Assembly (NCBI GenBank): GCA_037969115.1
Contig: JBBKWQ010000164.1
Location: forward strand, 1-56,129
Length of the DNA stretch: 56,129 nt
Reading direction: 5' to 3'
Origin: JBBKWQ01 sp037969115
GTDB lineage: Bacteria; Actinomycetota; Acidimicrobiia; Acidimicrobiales; Ilumatobacteraceae
Below the pieces are notes generated by a model, which saw only the letters and a list, made by a program, of their open reading frames with translations, was not told the DNA's origin and did not search any database. Every line of letters begins with the position of its first letter. Position 1 is the stretch's first letter. Below are positions 25,399-36,260 of this stretch, one piece after another. A program made the position numbers and the translations under genes.

Positions 25399-26367
25399 TC
25401 AATCCGGACGAGAAACTGACGATCGGCGTGATGCGTGCAGGACGTGGCGGGCGGCCATGGCGTCGAGGTGGCCTCCCCCGCCGTTCTCGAACATGGTGAT
25501 CGCGTCGGGCCCAGAACGTCCTGGATGCCTGCCACTGCAGAGTTCGTAGAGGTCGGCCAGCACCGCCGACTCGTCGATGAGACCGGCGCGGATCGGAATC
25601 ACGAGATCGCCGCCCTCGGTGAGCGTCGACAACCGCGAGTCGACGAAGATCTCGGACCGGAGCACCACGTCGTCGTCGATTTCGCGGCGGTCGGGCAGAT
25701 ACGCACCGACGAGATCGAGGTGCGTGCCGGGCCGGACCCACTTGCCTTGCACGACCGGCTCGATGGTCATGGTCGCGGTGGAGATGATGTCGGCCTCGCC
25801 GACAGCGCGCTCCAGATCGTCGACCACCGCGCCTGTCACATCGTGGCCGATCTCGCCGACGACCTCGTCTGCGCGAGCTCGAGTGCGGTTCCAGACCAGC
25901 ACCCGCTCGATCGACGGACGCACCGCTCGATGCGCTGCGATCAGGTGACGCGACAGCCCACCCGCTCCGACCATGAGCAGGGTGGACGAGTCATCGCGCG
26001 ACAACAGGCGCGAGCCCAGAGCGGAATCGCAGGCAGTCTTTCGATACGTGAGCTCGGTTCCGTCGATCAGTGCCATCGGCTCGCCGGTGGCGCCGTCGAA
26101 CAGCACCACGAGCGCCTGCACCGTCGGGAGACCCGCCGCCGTGTTGTGCGGGAAGATCGTGACGAGCTTGACGCCGATGGCTTCACCCTGGAACCAGGCA
26201 GGCAGCGCCATGAAGTTCTCGTCGGCGCCGTCGGGTCCGTAGACGACGCGGCGCATGGCGGGCTCTGCCTCGAGGTGACCGGCCGCCAACGCATCGACCA
26301 GGTCGGCGTACGGTGCCCATCGAGCGACATCTTCGGCGTCGAGGATGGCGATGTCCTTGAGGTCCAT
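25399..26367 (-). CDS. Ornithine cyclodeaminase/mu-crystallin family protein
   Basis: A 322-residue NAD(P)-dependent protein of the OCD/mu-crystallin family. It shows TELTYRKTACDSALGS (substrate-binding Arg/Lys) and the dinucleotide motif MVGAGGLSRHLIAAH. Family members convert ornithine to proline, reduce cyclic imines or reduce ketimines, so the exact reaction is open. A GTG at 26373 lies two codons upstream of the ATG used. It directly follows the iclR gene. In this setting it may process the amino acid left after demethylation, for example a proline or ornithine derivative. That is inference. Confidence 0.83.
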   Translation of the reverse strand: MDLKDIAILDAEDVARWAPYADLVDALAAGHLEAEPAMRRVVYGPDGADENFMALPAWFQGEAIGVKLVTIFPHNTAAGLPTVQALVVLFDGATGEPMALIDGTELTYRKTACDSALGSRLLSRDDSSTLLMVGAGGLSRHLIAAHRAVRPSIERVLVWNRTRARADEVVGEIGHDVTGAVVDDLERAVGEADIISTATMTIEPVVQGKWVRPGTHLDLVGAYLPDRREIDDDVVLRSEIFVDSRLSTLTEGGDLVIPIRAGLIDESAVLADLYELCSGRHPGRSGPDAITMFENGGGGHLDAMAARHVLHASRRSSVSRPD

Positions 26368-26376
26368 GGGCACCGC

Positions 26377-27162
26377 TCAGGTGGCAACGGCGTGGGCCGG
26401 TTCAGCGAAGTCGACGTGTCCGGCAAGTCGCGCCGTCACCCGGTCGGCTGTCTCCTTCACCGCCGCCGCGACACTCTCGGCCCCGCCCTCGGCCGGGAAG
26501 CGATACGAGGGCCCATGCGCATGGATCGCGGCCACGACCATGCCGGCGGGATTCCGCACCGGCGATGCAACCGAGTTGATGCCCTCTGACATCTCTTCGT
26601 ACACCCACGCCGAGCCGGTCTTCGCGATCACCGCGAGCCGGCGGCGGAGTTCGGTGGCGTCGGTCATGGTCTTTGGCGTCCATGCTTCGAGCTCGGAGGC
26701 GAGGAATGCCTCGCGCACGTCGGTGGACGCGTGTGCCATGAGCACCAGACCCGATGGGACGATGTGCGCCGGCAGGTTCTCACCGGTCCAGTCACGCACC
26801 TGCACCGGGTTGTCGGCGTCGACCTGGTCGAGGTACACCACACCCTCGCCGTCGAGCATGCTCAGCCCGGCCGTCTCGCCGAGGATCTCGACGAGTTCGA
26901 ACAGGTGCGCCCGGGCCACGGTGATGAGTTTGCGCCCAGGCGTCGCACCGGCGGCCAGCTCGATCATCAGGTCTCCGACCCGGTAGTCACCACCGGCGTC
27001 GAGCTGATCGACGGCGCCCAGATCCTGCAAGGTGGAGAGCAGCCGTGAAACGGTGCTCTTGGGAAGCGCAATCCGCTCGGCCACTTCCGAGACGCCGGCG
27101 GGACCTCCCGCGAGGCAACGCAACACCGCAAACGCTCGCTCGACTGACTGGACCGACGACAT
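26377..27162 (-). CDS. IclR-family transcriptional regulator
   Basis: A 261-residue regulator. The N-terminal winged helix-turn-helix (SVERAFAVLRCL, GVSEVAERIALPKSTVSRLL) is followed by the IclR effector domain with DGEGVVYLDQVD, SGLVLMAHAS and GINSVASPVRNPAG. The ATG at 27162 has an excellent GGAGGT five bases away. A perfect 17-bp palindrome lies 22 bases upstream, consistent with autoregulation. It probably controls the adjacent corrinoid operon and the fhs/fdh pair, as matching sites occur there. The ligand may be the methylated amine substrate. Confidence 0.92.
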   Translation of the reverse strand: MSSVQSVERAFAVLRCLAGGPAGVSEVAERIALPKSTVSRLLSTLQDLGAVDQLDAGGDYRVGDLMIELAAGATPGRKLITVARAHLFELVEILGETAGLSMLDGEGVVYLDQVDADNPVQVRDWTGENLPAHIVPSGLVLMAHASTDVREAFLASELEAWTPKTMTDATELRRRLAVIAKTGSAWVYEEMSEGINSVASPVRNPAGMVVAAIHAHGPSYRFPAEGGAESVAAAVKETADRVTARLAGHVDFAEPAHAVAT

Positions 27163-27183
27163 TGGCCACCTCCGAGCGACAGT

Positions 27184-27221
27184 GTTCCACAATGTGGAAC
27201 CGTTCCACAACCTTGTTCCAC
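27184..27221. promoter_or_regulatory. Putative IclR operator: palindrome and repeated half-sites
   Basis: The perfect palindrome GTTCCACAATGTGGAAC occupies 27184-27200. Further GTTCCAC copies start at 27202 and 27215. The first and second direct copies are 18 bp apart. TTCCA/TGGAA arms in a 15-17-bp palindrome are typical of IclR-family operators. It lies in the divergent region between iclR and the MFS gene at 27362. Confidence 0.72.
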
Positions 27222-27361
27222 TCTGAATCGGCGCATTTTCGACCGTTCGATCGCGTGCCGAACGCGCCGAACGCGCGGCAGGTCACAACCACCGGCACGA
27301 CCGGCGGACCCGCTAGCGTTGGCCACTTCGGATCCAGCCGGTTGAGAAAGCGCTATGGCGT

Positions 27362-28729
27362 ATGACAGATGAGGCGGCGATCCATCGCCCGATCGTGCAA
27401 CCGTCGACGAGCGCACCACCTCACGAGCTCGGGCCCATCACCACATCGATCGCCTGGGCGACGTGGGCGCTGTTCGTGGGCCTCGCGCTCATGCTCACCG
27501 GCGCCGGCCTGTTCGCGACGCTCGTCGGCGTGCGGGCGGAGCTCGACGGATTCCCCACGCTGGCCATCGGGCTCGTGACTGCCGCGTACTACCTCGGGTT
27601 TCTCGTCGGTTCGCGGGTCGCCCTCTCGGCGCTCGGCTCGGTCGGCCACATTCGGGTCTACGCGGCGCTCGCGTCGATCCTCGCGGCCACGATCCTGGTG
27701 GTCGGCATCGTTGTCGACCCGGTGGCCTGGATCGTCCTCCGCTTCGTGTCGGGAGCCTGCCTGGCGGGGCAGTACGTCGTCGCCGAATCATGGCTCAACC
27801 AGTTGGTCAGCAACGCGAACCGAGGTCGCATCCTGAGCCTGTACGGATTGACGACCATCGTCGCATACGGCCTCGGCCAACTCTGGTTCACGCTCCTCGA
27901 TCCCGATCAACTCATCGGCTTCGGGCTCGCGGCGATGGTGATCTCGCTCGCCGTCGCACCGGTGGCCATGTCGGAGGATGCTGCGCCGCCGATGCTGGCC
28001 ACTCCGAAGGCGATGTCGCTGCGCGAGCTGTACGGGATCGTGCCGACCGGCGTGGTCACGTCCGTCGGGGTCGGTCTGGCCCACGGTACGTTTCTCGGCC
28101 TCTCGGCGGTCTATGCCGCGCGTTCCGGGCTGAGCCTGACCCAGATCGGCATCTTCGTGGCGATGCCGACCGTGGGTGGACTGCTCTTCCAGGTGCCGAT
28201 CGCCGCCGCATCCGACGACATCGACCGACGCGCCGTCGGGGCGCTCGCTGCACTCACCGCGGCCGGAGCTGCGTCGGCACTGCTGATCGTCGGACCCGAC
28301 GGTTTCACCGGACTCGCGGCGATGGCCGTCATCGGCGGCACGACCTACCCGCTGTATTCGATCGCCGGCGCCTACACGTCCGACTGGATCCCGTCCGAAC
28401 AGCTCACCGCCGCAGCGTCGCAGCTCGTGGTCCTCTACGGGGCGGGAGCCTTCGTGGGCCCGTTCCTCGCGTCGATCGTGATGAGCATTCGGGGCGCCGA
28501 CGGGTTCGTCTACTCCACGATCGGGATCCATCTCGCGATCGGGATGTATCTCAGTGTCCGGCTCGTCCAGAATCGTTCGCCGATCCGGGCCAAGCCCTGG
28601 AACGAGGTCGCACTCGCCGGTCGTGTGTTCTACATCCCCGCAACGGTCGTCGGCATGGGCCGGCGAGTTCGCCAAACACGCAACGGCCGGGTTCCGTCAC
28701 CCGGCGGCCAACACCTCGGACGCGACTGA
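27362..28729 (+). CDS. MFS transporter (YcaD-like)
   Basis: A 455-residue MFS protein with about 12 membrane segments. The N-terminal half contains the YYLGFLVGSRVALSALGSVGHIRVYA loop region and GQYVVAESWLNQLVSNANRGRILSLYG, typical of YcaD-type MFS members. The last 40 residues are basic and cytoplasmic. It is divergent from iclR, across a putative operator, so it may belong to the same regulon and handle the substrate or a by-product. No specificity can be read. Its stop is 1 bp from that of convergent folD. Confidence 0.88.
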   Translation: MTDEAAIHRPIVQPSTSAPPHELGPITTSIAWATWALFVGLALMLTGAGLFATLVGVRAELDGFPTLAIGLVTAAYYLGFLVGSRVALSALGSVGHIRVYAALASILAATILVVGIVVDPVAWIVLRFVSGACLAGQYVVAESWLNQLVSNANRGRILSLYGLTTIVAYGLGQLWFTLLDPDQLIGFGLAAMVISLAVAPVAMSEDAAPPMLATPKAMSLRELYGIVPTGVVTSVGVGLAHGTFLGLSAVYAARSGLSLTQIGIFVAMPTVGGLLFQVPIAAASDDIDRRAVGALAALTAAGAASALLIVGPDGFTGLAAMAVIGGTTYPLYSIAGAYTSDWIPSEQLTAAASQLVVLYGAGAFVGPFLASIVMSIRGADGFVYSTIGIHLAIGMYLSVRLVQNRSPIRAKPWNEVALAGRVFYIPATVVGMGRRVRQTRNGRVPSPGGQHLGRD

Positions 28730-28730
28730 C

Positions 28731-29657
28731 TCAGCCGAACGCGCCGAGCATGCGAGCCGCTGTCAGCGTGTTCTCCAACAGACACCCGATCGTCATCGGG
28801 CCCGTCCCACCGGGCATCGGCGTGATCGCGCCGGCAACCGCTTGCACTGCCTCGAAGTCGACATCACCGACGATGCCCGATTCGCTCCGCGACACGCCGA
28901 CGTCGATAACGGCTGCGCCCGGCTTCACGTGTTCGGCCGTGACCATGCGCGCCTGACCCGCCGCGGCCACGATGATGTCGGCCTCCCGGCACACCGCAAC
29001 CAGATCGGGTGTGCGGGAGTGCGCCAGCGTCACGGTCGCGTCGACGCCCTTACGTCCGAGCAGGAGCACCTGCGGGAGCCCCACCAGCGTGGAGCGACCG
29101 ATGACGACCGCTCGTGCGCCCGACGTGGCCACTCCGTACCGCTCGAGCAGTCGCATGACGCCCAGCGGCGTAGCGGGAACGTGTCCAGGCAGGCCACGGA
29201 CCAAACGACCCATCGATCGCTCGGTGAGGCCGTCGACATCCTTCTCGGGCGGGAGCAGGGCCAGCACCGGTTCGGGGTCGAGGTGGTCGGGCAGCGGCAG
29301 TTGGACGAGAATGCCATGCACGCTCGGGTCGGCGGCGAGCTCACCGACAGCGGCTTCGACCTCGGCCTGGGTAGCAGTCTCGGGGAGTTCGACCCCCCGA
29401 GACACCATTCCGGCTTCCTGTGCCTTTTTGTGTTTCATGCGCACGTAGATCTGACTCGGCTTGTCGGCTCCCACCAGCACCGTGGCGAGCACGACCTCCG
29501 GTGAGCCGGCAGCGTCGATCTCACCCCGCAGCCGGACGACGGTCTCGTCGCGCAGGCGGTTGCCGTCCATCAACACCGCGCCGCCCTCGGTGTATTCGAC
29601 CGGGAGACTCTCGACGTCGGAATCGGTCGTGGCGTCGTTGGTCAGTTCGCTGGTCAT
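28731..29657 (-). CDS. folD: Bifunctional methylenetetrahydrofolate dehydrogenase/cyclohydrolase FolD
   Basis: A 308-residue FolD that oxidises 5,10-methylene-THF to methenyl-THF with NADP and hydrolyses it to 10-formyl-THF. It shows the catalytic YVRMKHKKAQE (Tyr-x-x-x-Lys), GILVQLPLPDH, EKDVDGLTE, VVIGRSTLVG for NADP binding and TPMPGGTGPMTI. The first 25 residues are an unusual acidic leader (TNDATTDSDVESLP). The start codon directly abuts the fhs stop, so the two are cotranscribed. It supplies the middle step of the C1 oxidation branch that starts at the pterin methyltransferase. Confidence 0.95.
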   Translation of the reverse strand: MTSELTNDATTDSDVESLPVEYTEGGAVLMDGNRLRDETVVRLRGEIDAAGSPEVVLATVLVGADKPSQIYVRMKHKKAQEAGMVSRGVELPETATQAEVEAAVGELAADPSVHGILVQLPLPDHLDPEPVLALLPPEKDVDGLTERSMGRLVRGLPGHVPATPLGVMRLLERYGVATSGARAVVIGRSTLVGLPQVLLLGRKGVDATVTLAHSRTPDLVAVCREADIIVAAAGQARMVTAEHVKPGAAVIDVGVSRSESGIVGDVDFEAVQAVAGAITPMPGGTGPMTIGCLLENTLTAARMLGAFG

Positions 29658-31355
29658 CTACGACAAACCTACGATCTCGCCGGTCTCGTCGAAGTCGATG
29701 ATGGCGGCGGCAGGCGTCGTTCCGAGTCCTGGCATCGTGCGCATCTCGCCACAGATGGGATAGATGAACCCGGCACCAACCGATGCGCGGGCTTCACGCA
29801 CCGTCACCGTGTGACCCGTTGGCGCACCCTTCAGCGATGCGTCGGCCGAGATCGACAGGTGGGTCTTCGCGATACAGACCGGGAGATCGCCGAAACCGTT
29901 GGCCTCGTAGTTGGCGAGCTGCGTATTGGCTGCCGGGGTGTATTCCACCCGCTCCGCGCCGTAGATGTTGGTGGCGACGGATTCGATCTTCTGCTTGAGC
30001 GTTGCTTTCGACTCGTACAAGAAGTGGAACTTGTTCGGCTCCTCGCAGGCCTCGATCACCGCCTCGGCGAGCGCCACCGCACCCGCTCCCCCGTCGGCGA
30101 AGTGGGTGCACACGGCGACGCGGGCACCGAAGTCCTCGGCAACGCGGCGGATGGCTTCGTGCTCCGACTTGTGGTCGGTGGGGAACGAGTTGATCGCCAC
30201 CACCGGGGTGACGCCGTGCGCCATCACGTTCTCGATCTGCTTGCGCAGGTTGGCCGCCCCGGCCATGACGTCGTCGGGATTCTCGGCGAGCAGGTCTTCG
30301 GGCAGCGGCTTGCCGGCGACGATCTTGTACTTGCCCGAATGCGCCTTGAGCGCACGCACGGTGGCCACCATCACCGCCGCATCGGGGACCAGCCCAGAAG
30401 TGCGGCACTTGATGTTGAAGAAGCGCTCGGCACCCATGTCGGCGCCGAAACCGGCCTCGGTGATCAGATAGTCGCCACCATGGATGCCGACGAGGTCGCC
30501 GACCACCGACGAGTTCCCGTGGGCGATGTTGCCGAACGGTCCGGCGTGCACGATCACCGGGGTGTTCTCGAGTGTCTGGAGCAGGTTCGGCTTGAGCGCG
30601 TCGCGCATCATCACGGCCATCGAGCCGGCGGCGTTGAGCTGCTCGGCCGTGACAGGCTCGCCGGCCTTCGTGTACCCGACCACGATGCGTCCGAAGCGCG
30701 CACGCATGTCGGCCATCGACGTTGCCAACGCGAAGATCGCCATGACCTCGGAGGCGGCGGTGATGTCGAACCCGGTCTGACGGACGACGCCGTCCATCTT
30801 GCCGCCGAGCCCGATCACGATGTTGCGCAGTGCTCGGTCGTTGACGTCGAGTACCCGGCGCCATGTGATGTTGTCGAGGTCGAGGCCCAACTCGTTGCCG
30901 TGGTGCAGGTGATTGTCGATCATGGCGGAAAGCAGGTTGTGTGCCGCTGTGACGGCGTGGAAGTCGCCCGTGAGGTGGAGGTTCAGGAGCTCCATCGGAA
31001 TGACCTGGCTGTAGCCGCCTCCAGCGGCGCCGCCCTTGATGCCGAAGGTCGGGCCCATCGACGGCTGCCGCAGCGACAGCACCGCGTTCTTGCCGACGTG
31101 TTTCATGGCCTGGCCCAAACCGACCGTGGTGGTGGTCTTGCCCTCGCCCAGCGGCGTCGGCGTGATCGCGGTCACGACGACGTACTTCGCCTTAGGTCGA
31201 TCGCTCAACTCGTCGATCGCTTCCAACTTGATCTTGGCGAGATCGCTGCCGTACGGCTCGAGCAGGTGCTCGCCGATCCCCATCGAGGCGGCGATCTCGG
31301 TGAGCGGCTTGGGACTCGCGGCGCGTGCGATCGCTAGGTCGGTTGGAAAGGACAT
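29658..31355 (-). CDS. fhs: Formate-tetrahydrofolate ligase
   Basis: A 565-residue Fhs. It shows the P-loop TPTPLGEGKTTTTVGL, RQPSMGPTFGIKGGAAGGG, FDITAASEVMAI, EAGFGADMGAE and TGHTVTVREAR. In methylotrophic demethylation it runs in reverse, releasing formate from 10-formyl-THF with ATP formation. The ATG at 31355 was chosen because the known N-terminus (PTDLAIARAA) begins there. The promoter region 31356-31568 is shared with the formate dehydrogenase operon and contains a putative IclR site. Confidence 0.96.
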   Translation of the reverse strand: MSFPTDLAIARAASPKPLTEIAASMGIGEHLLEPYGSDLAKIKLEAIDELSDRPKAKYVVVTAITPTPLGEGKTTTTVGLGQAMKHVGKNAVLSLRQPSMGPTFGIKGGAAGGGYSQVIPMELLNLHLTGDFHAVTAAHNLLSAMIDNHLHHGNELGLDLDNITWRRVLDVNDRALRNIVIGLGGKMDGVVRQTGFDITAASEVMAIFALATSMADMRARFGRIVVGYTKAGEPVTAEQLNAAGSMAVMMRDALKPNLLQTLENTPVIVHAGPFGNIAHGNSSVVGDLVGIHGGDYLITEAGFGADMGAERFFNIKCRTSGLVPDAAVMVATVRALKAHSGKYKIVAGKPLPEDLLAENPDDVMAGAANLRKQIENVMAHGVTPVVAINSFPTDHKSEHEAIRRVAEDFGARVAVCTHFADGGAGAVALAEAVIEACEEPNKFHFLYESKATLKQKIESVATNIYGAERVEYTPAANTQLANYEANGFGDLPVCIAKTHLSISADASLKGAPTGHTVTVREARASVGAGFIYPICGEMRTMPGLGTTPAAAIIDFDETGEIVGLS

Positions 31356-31568
31356 GGTGACTACCCCCGGGGGATGTTTGACGTGAAGATCGTGACGAAG
31401 ATCTGCGGTGCCGATGCTGAATGATGATGTTGCTGCTGATGCGCGTGATCGCGCGGCGCGACGAGTCGCGTCGCCATTCCACAATACGGACTTGTTCCGC
31501 TAGATGGAATAAGCAATGATACGTCGTGCAGTAAGGTCGAAACGTACCACCGCCCAGAAGGACCACAA
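31356..31568. promoter_or_regulatory. Divergent fhs / formate dehydrogenase promoter with putative IclR site
   Basis: A 213-bp region between divergent genes. ATTCCAC at 31476 and GTTCCGC at 31494 are direct half-sites 18 bp apart. CGGA-N5-TCCG (31487-31499) and outer ATTCCA/TGGAAT arms (31476, 31505) add palindromic character. The upstream part TTCCACAATACGGA closely matches the palindrome at 27185. No riboswitch was seen. Confidence 0.6.
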
Positions 31569-33509
31569 ATGCGACGGAAGCGACACGAGTTTCGGCCGAT
31601 GGACCGCCTCACCCAGCCGATGGTTCGCGATGATGGTGTGTTACGACCCGCGACCTGGGACGAAGCACTGCAACGCGCGGCCGACGGTTTTCGTCGCGTC
31701 AGCGACACGTACGGCCCGACATCGATCGGCTTCTTCTCGTGCTCGAAGTCGACCAACGAGATGAACTTCGTGGCACAGAAGCTCGCTCGAGCCGTCATCG
31801 GCACGAACAACATCGACTCCTGCAACCGAACTTGACACGCCCCGTCCGTGGTCGGTCTGGCCACAGTGTTCGGAGCCGGAGGCGGCACGTCCTCGTACGA
31901 CGAAGCGGAGGTCGCTGACGTCATCGTCATGTGGGGTTCGAACGCCCGCAACGCGCATCCGATCTTCTTCCATCACGTGCTGAAGGCAGTGAACAACGGT
32001 GCCAAGCTCATCGTGGTCGACCCACGACGCTCCGAAACCGCTCAGTTCGCCGACCTGTGGCTCGGCATCGACGTGGGCTCCGACATCGCCTTGTCCAACA
32101 CGATCGCTCGCGAGATCATCCATGCCGGGTTGGCCGACACCAACTTCATCAACGGCTCCACCACCGGATTCGACGAGTATGCAGCATCGGTCGAGGACTG
32201 GACGCTCGAGCGTGGCAGCGAGGTCACCGGCGTGCCGGCCGGGGCGATTCGCGAACTCGCCCACATCTACGCCGGCGCCAAAGCCGCTCAGCTCTGCTGG
32301 ACCCTCGGTATCACCGAACACCACAACGGTGTCGACAACGTGTTGTCGCTCATCAACCTGTCGTTGCTGACGGGTCAGGTCGGACGCTACGGAGCCGGCC
32401 TCAGCCCCCTCCGCGGCCAGAACAACGTGCAGGGCGGCGGCGACATGGGGGCGTTGCCGAACAAGCTGCCCGGCTTCCAGGACGTCACCGACGATGTCGC
32501 CCGCAAGAAGTTCGAGACCGAGTGGGGCACCACCATCCCGGCGGAGAACGGCTGGCACCTCACCGAGATGTTCGAGGCGATGGAGCGAGGCGAGCTCCGC
32601 TCGGTCTTCGTGATCGGCGAGAACCCGGCGCAGTCCGAGGCCGACGGTCAACACGCCATCAAGATGTTGGAGGGTCTCGACCACCTCGTCGTGCAGGACA
32701 TCTTTCTCACCAAGACCGCCGAGTTGGCCGATGTCGTGCTGCCCGGCTCCACCTCGTGGTGCGAATCCGACGGAACGGTCACCAACTCCGAACGTCGGGT
32801 GCAGCGAGTCCGCAAGGCGCTCGACCCGCCCGGCGAGGCGCGAGACGACATCCAGATCCTGCTCGACGTCGCGAAGTACATGGGCCACGACTGGCACTAC
32901 GACACGCACGAACAGGTGTGGGACGAACTCCGACGTCTGTCGCCCATGCACGCCGGCATGAGTTGGGCCCGGCTCGAGGCCGAAGGCGGGCTGCAGTGGC
33001 CCTGTTTCTCCGAGGACACCACGGAGCCGTCGTTCCTGCACGGCCGTCTGTGGGCCGAGAACCCCGACGATCGAGGCCGGCTCGCACCTTTCAGCGTGGT
33101 CATCGACGAACCGCCGGTCGAAGATCTCAGCGACGAGTTCCCCCTCCGCCTCACCACGGGTCGACGCCTCGACTCGTACAACACCGGTGTGCAATCGGGC
33201 GGCTACCAGAGTCCGAACCGTCTCGGCGAGACGGTCGACATCTCTCCCGAGGACGCCCGAACACTTGGAATCGCCGACGGCGAGATCGTCAAGGTGGTGT
33301 CGCCACGAGGTGCAATCTCGGCCCCAGCTCGCATCGATACGGGGCTTCGCGCCGGGTTGGTGTTCATGACCTTCCACTTCCCTGACGAGATCGACGTCAA
33401 CGTCCTCACCATCGACGCCACTGACCCGAAGTCCGGTACTGCCGAGTTCAAAGCCGCGGCAGTGCGGATCGACAAGATCGATCAGCCCGCTGCTGTCGCG
33501 GGAGAATGA
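31569..33509 (+). CDS. fdhA: Formate dehydrogenase catalytic subunit, selenocysteine-containing
   Basis: A 646-residue molybdopterin enzyme oxidising formate to CO2, if TGA at 31833-31835 is read as selenocysteine (residue 89). The codon sits in CNRT-U-HAPSVVGLATVFG, exactly where formate dehydrogenases have Cys or Sec as Mo/W ligand. The frame continues in phase, and a SECIS-like hairpin follows. Downstream are VIMWGSNARNAHPI, LSPLRGQNNVQGGGDMGALP, VVQDIFLTKTAELADVVLPG and a C-terminal molydopterin-dinucleotide-binding domain (LTTGRRLDSYNTGVQSGGY). The usual N-terminal [4Fe-4S] domain is absent. The protein begins at the RLTQPMVRDDG segment and the cluster domain sits in the 35288 protein. 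It is the first gene of its operon. Confidence 0.93.
31836..31864 (+). promoter_or_regulatory. SECIS-like hairpin after the in-frame TGA
   Basis: A stem of 31848-31853 (GTGGTC) pairs with 31859-31864 (GGCCAC), including one G-U pair, around the loop GGTCT at 31854-31858. The loop begins 18 bases after the TGA. As I recall the E. coli fdhF SECIS, it has the same GGUCU loop at the same distance. It would recruit SelB for selenocysteine insertion. Confidence 0.82.
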
Positions 33510-33516
33510 CCCACAC

Positions 33517-35287
<1,771 letters not shown>

Positions 35288-35295
<8 letters not shown>

Positions 35296-36238
35296 CGTGC
35301 AGACCAACCTCCAGGTGCGCCGAAAGATCACGCTCACGATCGACGACCGCGAGGTGAGCGCCGTCGAGGGCACCACGATCCTCCAGGCGTGCCGAGCCGA
35401 GGGCACCGAGATCCCCACACTGTGCTACGGCGAGACGATCACGCCGAAGAATGCTTGCCGCGTCTGCATGGTGGAGGTCGAGGGTTCGAGAGTGCTCGTT
35501 CCATCGTGCTCGCGACCGATCGAGGAGGGCATGGTCGTGCGAACGCAGACCGAGCGCACCGATCACAGCCGCAAACTGGTCCTCGAGCTGCTGGGCTCAT
35601 CGGTCGATCTGTCGATCACACCCGATGTCAGTCGTTGGAACGATCAGTACGGCGCCGATCCGACCCGCTTCGGTCGGCCCGCCGCACCCTCGGACCAACG
35701 CGATCACGCCACGACCGGTCATCACCACCCAACCGATGGAGCCGTTGCACAGAACGTCCATCAGCCGGTGAAGATCGACAACGATCTGTACGTCCGCGAC
35801 TACTCGAAGTGCATCCTTTGCTATCAGTGCGTCGATGCCTGCGGTGAGCAGTGGCAGAACACGTTTGCGATCGAGGTCGCCGGGCGCGGATTCGATGCTC
35901 GGATCTCGACCGAGTTCGACGTGGGCCTCACCGACTCGGCATGTGTCTACTGCGGGAACTGCATTCAGGTCTGCCCCACCGGGGCGCTGATGTTCACGTC
36001 GGAGTACAACATGCGCGAAGCAGGCACGTGGAACGAAGACGAGCAGACCCAGACCGAGACCATTTGCCCTTACTGCGGCGTCGGCTGCAATGTCACGCTG
36101 CACGTGCAGGACAACGAGATCGTGAAGGTCACCTCACCGATCGACAGCAACGTCACCCACGGCAACCTGTGCATCAAGGGCCGGTTCGGTTTCCAGCATG
36201 TTCAGAACCGTCCCGCAACCGACTCACCGACCGACTGA
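35288..36238 (+). CDS. Formate dehydrogenase iron-sulfur subunit carrying the missing FdhA N-terminal domain
   Basis: A 316-residue iron-sulfur protein. It has a [2Fe-2S] domain (Cys46, Cys57, Cys60, Cys74), a His-containing NADH-G-type segment (TDHSRKLVLELL), two ferredoxin-type [4Fe-4S] motifs (CILCYQCVDAC, CVYCGNCIQVC) and finally a molybdopterin-oxidoreductase [4Fe-4S] domain with Cys260, Cys263, Cys267 and Cys295 (CPYCGVGC, then CIKGRFGFQHVQN). That last module normally begins the catalytic subunit. The protein ends exactly where the 31569 protein begins in the family alignment, so together they equal one FdsA/FdhA polypeptide, split and reordered. Confidence 0.92.
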
Positions 36239-36260
36239 TCCGACCGAACCGGAGACACGC

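Noticed and set aside
31833..31835. TGA in the formate dehydrogenase gene as a frameshift or pseudogene mark
   Set aside because: The frame is intact on both sides, the codon is at the known Sec/Cys position and a SECIS-like hairpin follows.
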